Shown: piece by piece, positions 60,387 to 64,000 of the stretch
Numbering within the stretch: the first letter of the stretch is position 1
Layout: each line of letters begins with the position of its first letter
Source: Jiella avicenniae
GTDB taxonomy: Bacteria > Pseudomonadota > Alphaproteobacteria > Rhizobiales > Rhizobiaceae
DNA: 64,000 nt
Assembly: GCF_021390325.1 (NCBI RefSeq)
Contig: NZ_JAJUWU010000020.1
Span: 1-64,000, forward strand
Direction: 5' to 3'
Notes under the pieces: generated by a model
What the model was told of the DNA's origin: nothing
Seen by the model: only the letters and a program-made list of their open reading frames with translations
Databases searched by the model: none
Made by a program: the position numbers and the translations under genes

Positions 60387-60668
60387 ATGACGAGAAGAAC
60401 CGCCGACGCTTCGTTCTGCCGCATGCTTGAGGGATACAGCCTCACGTCTGCAGAAGTGCTTTACCGCATGCCGGATCATCCGTCCCTGTTGCAGACGTTC
60501 TTGTGGCAGTTCGAGGATCTGGCGCCGGATTATCCGCGCCTCAAGCGGTTTCTCGACCATTGGGAGCGGGAGATCGAGGCGATCATCCACTCCGTCCGCG
60601 TCATGCATCAGGGCCTGATCACGCCGCGCGAGATCCGCCTCGTGAAGGACGGCGGGCAACTGCACTGA
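60387..60668 (+). CDS. usg: Usg-family protein
   Basis: A 93-residue alphaproteobacterial Usg protein. LEGYSLTSAEVLYRMPDHPSLLQTFLWQFEDLAPDYPRLKRFLDHWEREIE is a near-complete match to the family pattern. The role is unknown; the name comes from its site beside tryptophan genes in some species, which is not the case here. ATG 60387 is the first start after the CtrA-type box. It converges on radC. Confidence 0.88.
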   Translation: MTRRTADASFCRMLEGYSLTSAEVLYRMPDHPSLLQTFLWQFEDLAPDYPRLKRFLDHWEREIEAIIHSVRVMHQGLITPREIRLVKDGGQLH

Positions 60669-60673
60669 CGACA

Positions 60674-60695
60674 GGCGGCGATGCAAGGCGCCGCC
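60674..60695. terminator. Hairpin between convergent usg and radC
   Basis: Arms GGCGGCG and CGCCGCC with an 8-base loop fill the 33-base gap between the stops. No T-run, so a weak bidirectional terminator at best. Confidence 0.4.
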
Positions 60696-60701
60696 GCTGG
60701 C

Positions 60702-61502
60702 TCAGATCAGCCGCAGCCCCTTCAGGCTGGCATGGCCGTTCTTGCCGATAATGATGTGGTCGTGGACGGCGATGCCGAGGGGTTTCGCGGTGTCGACGAT
60801 CGTCCGGGTCATTTCGATGTCGGCGCGCGACGGCGTCGGATCGCCGGACGGGTGGTTGTGGACGAGGATGATCGCCGTGGCGTTCAGCTCCAGCGCCCGG
60901 CGCACGACCTCGCGGGGATAGACCGGCGTATGGTCGACGGTGCCCGTTCCCTGCACTTCGTCGGCGATGAGGGTGTTCTTCTTGTCGAGGAACAGGATGC
61001 GGAACTGTTCGCGCGCCTCGTGGGCCATCGCGGCGCTGCAATAGTCGAGCACCGCGGTCCAGGAGGAGAGCACCTCGCGCTGGCGCACCGCCGAGCGCAT
61101 CGCCCGGCGATTGAGGGCGGCGACGATCTTCAGGTCGAGGGCGACCGCGTCCTTGACGCCCGCGACCTCGGTCAGGCGCTTGGGCGGGGCGCCGAGCACC
61201 TCGGCCAGCGAACCGAAGCGGGCGATCAGCGCCTTGGCGATCGGTTTGACGTCCCTGCGCGGGATGGTCCGGAAGAGGATGAGTTCGAGCAGCTCGTAGT
61301 CCGCAAGCGCGTCCTCGCCGGCGGTGGAAAAGCGCTCGCGCAGCCGGTCGCGGTGGCCGTCATGATGGGAGGTGGTCTTCGCCGTGCCGCCGCCGGGGGA
61401 AATCCGCGGCGAAGCGCCCTGGCGCTCTTCGAGGCCGGCCAGACCGTCCTCGCCGGAACCGTAGAGCCCTTCGTCGTCGCTCCGCTCCCCCGCCGGTGCC
61501 AT
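60702..61502 (-). CDS. radC: RadC-family JAB domain protein
   Basis: A 266-residue RadC protein. An N-terminal helix-hairpin-helix region ([48 protein letters not shown]) is followed by the JAB1/MPN domain with the JAMM metal motif [18 protein letters not shown]. The historical link to DNA repair is disputed. The leader of about 50 residues is low-complexity. ATG 61502 lies 8 bases after the map stop, so it is cotranscribed with map and sfsA. Confidence 0.93.
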   Translation of the reverse strand: MAPAGERSDDEGLYGSGEDGLAGLEERQGASPRISPGGGTAKTTSHHDGHRDRLRERFSTAGEDALADYELLELILFRTIPRRDVKPIAKALIARFGSLAEVLGAPPKRLTEVAGVKDAVALDLKIVAALNRRAMRSAVRQREVLSSWTAVLDYCSAAMAHEAREQFRILFLDKKNTLIADEVQGTGTVDHTPVYPREVVRRALELNATAIILVHNHPSGDPTPSRADIEMTRTIVDTAKPLGIAVHDHIIIGKNGHASLKGLRLI

Positions 61503-61510
61503 GGCCGGCT

Positions 61511-62362
61511 CTATTCGGCCGCGGCGGGTTCGCGCTCGAAGGCGATGCCCGGCGTATCGAGGCCGCCGGGAGAATGGGTGAAGACCTCGCAGCCCTCCTC
61601 GGTGACGCCGAGCGTGTGCTCGTACTGGGCGGAGAGGGTCCGGTCGCGGGTCACCGCCGTCCAGCCGTCGTTGAGGATCTTCACATGCGGGCGGCCGAGA
61701 TTGATCATCGGCTCGATGGTGAAGATCATCCCCGGCTTCATCTCGGGGCCTTCGCCGCGGCGGCCGTAATGCAGGATGTTCGGCGCGTCGTGAAACAGCT
61801 TGCCGACGCCGTGGCCGCAGAAATCGCGCACCACCGAGCATCGCTCGCTCTCGGCATAGGACTGGATCGCTTCGCCGATGTCACCGATGTGGCCGCCGGG
61901 CCTGACTGCCTCGATGCCGAGGAGGAGGGAGCGATAGGTCACCTCGCAGAGCCGCTCGGCGGCGCGTTTCAGCTTGCCCACCGGATACATTCGCGAGGAA
62001 TCGCCGTGCCACCCGTCGACGATCAGCGTCACGTCGATATTGACGATGTCGCCTTCCTTCAGCGGCTTGTCGTTCGGCACGCCGTGGCAGACCACGTGGT
62101 TGATCGAGGTGCAGACGCTCTTGGTATAGCCGCGATAGTTCAGCGTGGCGGGGACGGCGTCGTTGGCCAGCGCGAAATCATAGACGAAATCGTCCAGCGC
62201 CTGGGTCGTCACGCCGGGAACGACGAGTTCGGCGAGGCCGTCGAGGCAGCGGGCGGTCAGCCCGCAGGCGCGGCGCATGCCCTCGAAGGCCTCCGGCCCG
62301 TAGAGGCGGATGGCGCCGGTGTTGCGGATCGGGTTCGCCTCTGCCTCAAGATAGGTGGTCAT
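61511..62362 (-). CDS. map: Methionine aminopeptidase, type I
   Basis: A 283-residue enzyme that removes N-terminal Met from new proteins. Metal ligands are seen in [16 protein letters not shown] (two Asp), [11 protein letters not shown] (His), FTIEPMI (Glu) and YEHTL (Glu); the substrate-site histidine is in CHGVPND. Start ATG 62362 overlaps the sfsA stop by four bases. Some 25 residues longer at the N-terminus than the E. coli enzyme. Confidence 0.96.
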   Translation of the reverse strand: MTTYLEAEANPIRNTGAIRLYGPEAFEGMRRACGLTARCLDGLAELVVPGVTTQALDDFVYDFALANDAVPATLNYRGYTKSVCTSINHVVCHGVPNDKPLKEGDIVNIDVTLIVDGWHGDSSRMYPVGKLKRAAERLCEVTYRSLLLGIEAVRPGGHIGDIGEAIQSYAESERCSVVRDFCGHGVGKLFHDAPNILHYGRRGEGPEMKPGMIFTIEPMINLGRPHVKILNDGWTAVTRDRTLSAQYEHTLGVTEEGCEVFTHSPGGLDTPGIAFEREPAAAE

Positions 62363-63069
62363 GGTCGCTCGACGATCGGAATGGTGCAGGCGGGAGTGAT
62401 GCCGTTTACCGTGATGTCGCACCGAACGGCGTAGGCTTCAACCCCATCCCGTCGTGCCGCGGCAAAGCCTTCTGCATAGGCCGGGTCGAGATCGGCGGCA
62501 AAGGCGAGACGGTCGCAGTCCGTCCGCTGCACCACATAGAGCATCACCGCGCGGGCGCCGGCGCGGATCTCGGCGGCGAGATCGAGGAGGTGCTTGGCGC
62601 CCCGCGTCGTCACGCAGTCGGGAAATTCGGCGAGCCCGGCCTGCCGCATCAGATGGACGTTCTTCACCTCGACATAGACCGGGCGCCCGTCCACATCCTC
62701 GTAGAGCAGATCCACCCGCGAGTTCGCCTGGTAGCGCACCTCGCGCCGCGCCGGCCCGAGCCCGGCAAGCGCAGGGACGAGCCCGGCGGCGACGGCTTCC
62801 TCGGCCAGCCGGTTGGGCAGGCCGGTATTGATGCCCACCAGCGTCTCGTCCGCCTCGACGATCTCCAGCGTCAGCGGCAGTTTCCGCTTGAGGTTCGCCG
62901 AGCGCGACAGGAAGACCCGCGAGCCCGGCGCCTTCAGCCCCATCATCGCACCCGGATTGGGACAGTGGACGGTGACCGGGGCATCCTCGCAGTCGATCGC
63001 GACGTCGGCGAGGAAACGCTTGTAGCGCTCGATCAGGCGGCCGGGGATCAGCGGAGCGGGGAACTGCAT
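62359..63069 (-). CDS. sfsA: SfsA family protein
   Basis: A 236-residue SfsA (sugar fermentation stimulation protein; probably nucleic acid-binding or nuclease-like). The N-terminal OB-like part (LIPGRLIERYKRFLADV; VHCPNPGAMMGL) precedes the nuclease-like part (NSRVDLLYEDVDGRPVYVEVKNVHL). First gene of the sfsA-map-radC unit. The stem at 63071-63098 lies directly before the ATG and no Shine-Dalgarno is obvious. Confidence 0.93.
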   Translation of the reverse strand: MQFPAPLIPGRLIERYKRFLADVAIDCEDAPVTVHCPNPGAMMGLKAPGSRVFLSRSANLKRKLPLTLEIVEADETLVGINTGLPNRLAEEAVAAGLVPALAGLGPARREVRYQANSRVDLLYEDVDGRPVYVEVKNVHLMRQAGLAEFPDCVTTRGAKHLLDLAAEIRAGARAVMLYVVQRTDCDRLAFAADLDPAYAEGFAAARRDGVEAYAVRCDITVNGITPACTIPIVERP

Positions 63070-63070
63070 G

Positions 63071-63098
63071 GCCGGCGGGTAGCTTTTCGCCCCCGCCG
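63071..63098 (-). promoter_or_regulatory. Hairpin in the sfsA leader
   Basis: CCGGCGGG and CCCGCCGG pair around a 12-base loop that ends one base from the sfsA ATG. It could terminate the preceding gene (no T-run) or hide the ribosome site. Confidence 0.4.
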
Positions 63099-63128
63099 GG
63101 TCAACTCGGTCATTTCCCGGCCTGGACG

Positions 63129-63575
63129 CTACCAGGCGAGTTCCACATGCGGCCGACCGTCCGAGGTCTTCTCGCGGCTGCGGCCGGTGTCGTCGACGAC
63201 GCAGTTCACCCGGTGCCGAAAGGCCGAGAAACTGTCGAAGGTGACGACGTCGACCGGCTCGTCGAATTTGAGCGTCAGGCGGATGCGGGTCGGATCGTTC
63301 TCGAACACGCCCGCCGCGATCACCTCGCCGGCGAAGCGTTGGCCGAGATAGGTGCCGGCCACCCGCGCGCCGATCGTGTAGGGCGAAAGCCGCGGCCGGT
63401 TGCCGAGCCGGGCATGCAGCGTGTTCCAGTCGCGAAAGCCGTGTTGATGGGCAACGAGTTCGAGGGCCCGGCAGTGGGAGATCGGTTGGCCGATGGCCTC
63501 CAGCGAGGCGCGAAGGCGCCGCGCCTGATCCTTCAGGACGGGCAGGGAAGGGAGTGGGGTGTAAGATTGCGTCAT
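63129..63575 (-). CDS. Glyoxalase-superfamily-like protein with helical N-terminal module
   Basis: A 148-residue protein. Residues 13-60 form the helical module LKDQARRLRASLEAIGQPIS then ALELVAHQHGFRDWNTL, which is often found in proteins labelled glyoxalase superfamily and resembles the start of the DnaB-like protein at 28917. The C-terminal part (YLGQRFAGEVIAAGVF; IRLTLKFDEPVDVVTFDSFSAFRHRV) is a small beta-barrel-like domain. Start ATG 63575 follows GGAAAGAGC. Function unknown. Confidence 0.7.
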   Translation of the reverse strand: MTQSYTPLPSLPVLKDQARRLRASLEAIGQPISHCRALELVAHQHGFRDWNTLHARLGNRPRLSPYTIGARVAGTYLGQRFAGEVIAAGVFENDPTRIRLTLKFDEPVDVVTFDSFSAFRHRVNCVVDDTGRSREKTSDGRPHVELAW

Positions 63576-63794
63576 GGCGGAAGCTCTTTCCGGCATCGCA
63601 TGACGGCCAAGGGCGGGAGTCCGCATTGCCACCGGCCAGCGATGCCCGTTTCGAGCGTTCGACCCGTGTCGTTCCGGAAGCTTCACCACGGCCAAAGGCC
63701 TGCGGACGGCGGGTGCTCCGAACCCATGCCGCCGCCTATAGCGCCTCCGCGCGATCGGGGCAATCGAATCACGAGTCGATGAAGGCATTTGCGA

Positions 63795-63815
63795 TTGTAC
63801 CGATGAGTGGTACAA
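63795..63815. promoter_or_regulatory. Operator candidate of the HigBA-like module
   Basis: Perfect arms TTGTACC and GGTACAA with the 7-base centre GATGAGT lie 24 bases before the toxin start. An HTH antitoxin of the HigA type would be expected to bind such a site and repress its own operon. Confidence 0.6.
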
Positions 63816-63838
63816 AGGAACGAGCAGGGAGTTTCTTC

Positions 63839-64000
63839 TTGATCGCTGGCTTCAGGGACGAGTGGCTCGGTGCGTTCTACATCGAGGATGTCCGCGCCAA
63901 GCAGATTCCCGCGGATATCGAGGATCGTCTGTTCCGCAAGCTGCAAATGGTCGACGACGCCACGAGCGAACGGGATCTCCGATCTCCACCGAGCAATCAC
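63839..64000 (+). CDS. higB: HigB-like RelE/ParE-family toxin, cut by window end
   Basis: 54 codons are visible and the frame is open to the last base. The translation IAGFRDEWLGAFYIED then IPADIEDRLFRKLQMVDDA matches the opening of HigB mRNA interferases (RelE superfamily). The start is TTG 63839, seven bases after AGGGAG, because it aligns with the family N-terminus; in-frame ATGs at 63779 and 63803 would read through the palindrome. A higA antitoxin gene should follow just outside the window. Confidence 0.75.
   Translation, partial: MIAGFRDEWLGAFYIEDVRAKQIPADIEDRLFRKLQMVDDATSERDLRSPPSNH

Overview
The window is high-GC DNA, almost wholly coding, with the look of an alphaproteobacterium of the Hyphomicrobiales (rhizobia-like) group. 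The evidence is a usg-family gene preceded by a CtrA-type box (TTAA-N7-TTAAC), an IRO-type palindrome (TGA-N9-TCA) before a siderophore receptor, a RIME-like palindromic repeat of the kind known from rhizobial genomes, and a dense set of ABC, TRAP and tripartite tricarboxylate transporters. The class is fairly secure; family and species cannot be told from the sequence. I saw no tRNA, rRNA, CRISPR, insertion sequence or phage gene.

Layout. 1-9.8 kb: a minus-strand unit with a GH106-like glycoside hydrolase, a PotABCD-type ABC importer, an isochorismatase-like hydrolase and a GH63-like glucosidase. Neither glycosidase has a signal peptide, so the unit reads as import of a small glycoside followed by cytosolic cleavage. 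10-17.1 kb: a lone ThDP enzyme, then a minus-strand polar-amino-acid-type ABC importer with a 2-hydroxyacid dehydrogenase and a small ferredoxin-like-fold protein, headed by a LacI regulator. Near-identical palindromes flank the regulator gene. 17.5-28.4 kb: NIPSNAP protein, AEC carrier, TctABC carrier with a DapA-family lyase (minus strand), facing a hydroxyacid dehydrogenase, a GntR/FCD regulator, a KdgD-like dehydratase and a FadJ-like fusion enzyme (plus strand). This looks like sugar-acid catabolism.

28.4-32 kb: a RIME-like repeat, a small DnaB-like ATPase, a DUF2188 protein. 30.2-43.7 kb: a pentose or pentitol locus. Dld and an SDR lie on the minus strand; aldehyde dehydrogenase, xylulokinase-like kinase, HAD phosphatase, RpiR regulator, RpiA, a ribose-type ABC importer and a FAH-family (XylX-like) dehydratase lie on the plus strand. 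Four copies of a TAG-N5-CTA-type palindrome lie in the promoter gaps and probably mark the RpiR regulon. 43.8-54 kb: an eight-gene minus-strand operon (HyuA, HyuB, TRAP DctPQM, GAF protein, amidohydrolase, haloacid-dehalogenase-like protein), divergent from a GntR regulator; it probably imports and opens a cyclic amide.

54-60.1 kb: a TonB-dependent siderophore receptor with FhuC, FhuD and a double-length FhuB, translationally coupled and behind the IRO-type palindrome. 60.1-64 kb: housekeeping genes usg, radC, map and sfsA, a glyoxalase-superfamily-like protein, and a HigB-like toxin cut by the window end, with a palindromic operator before it.
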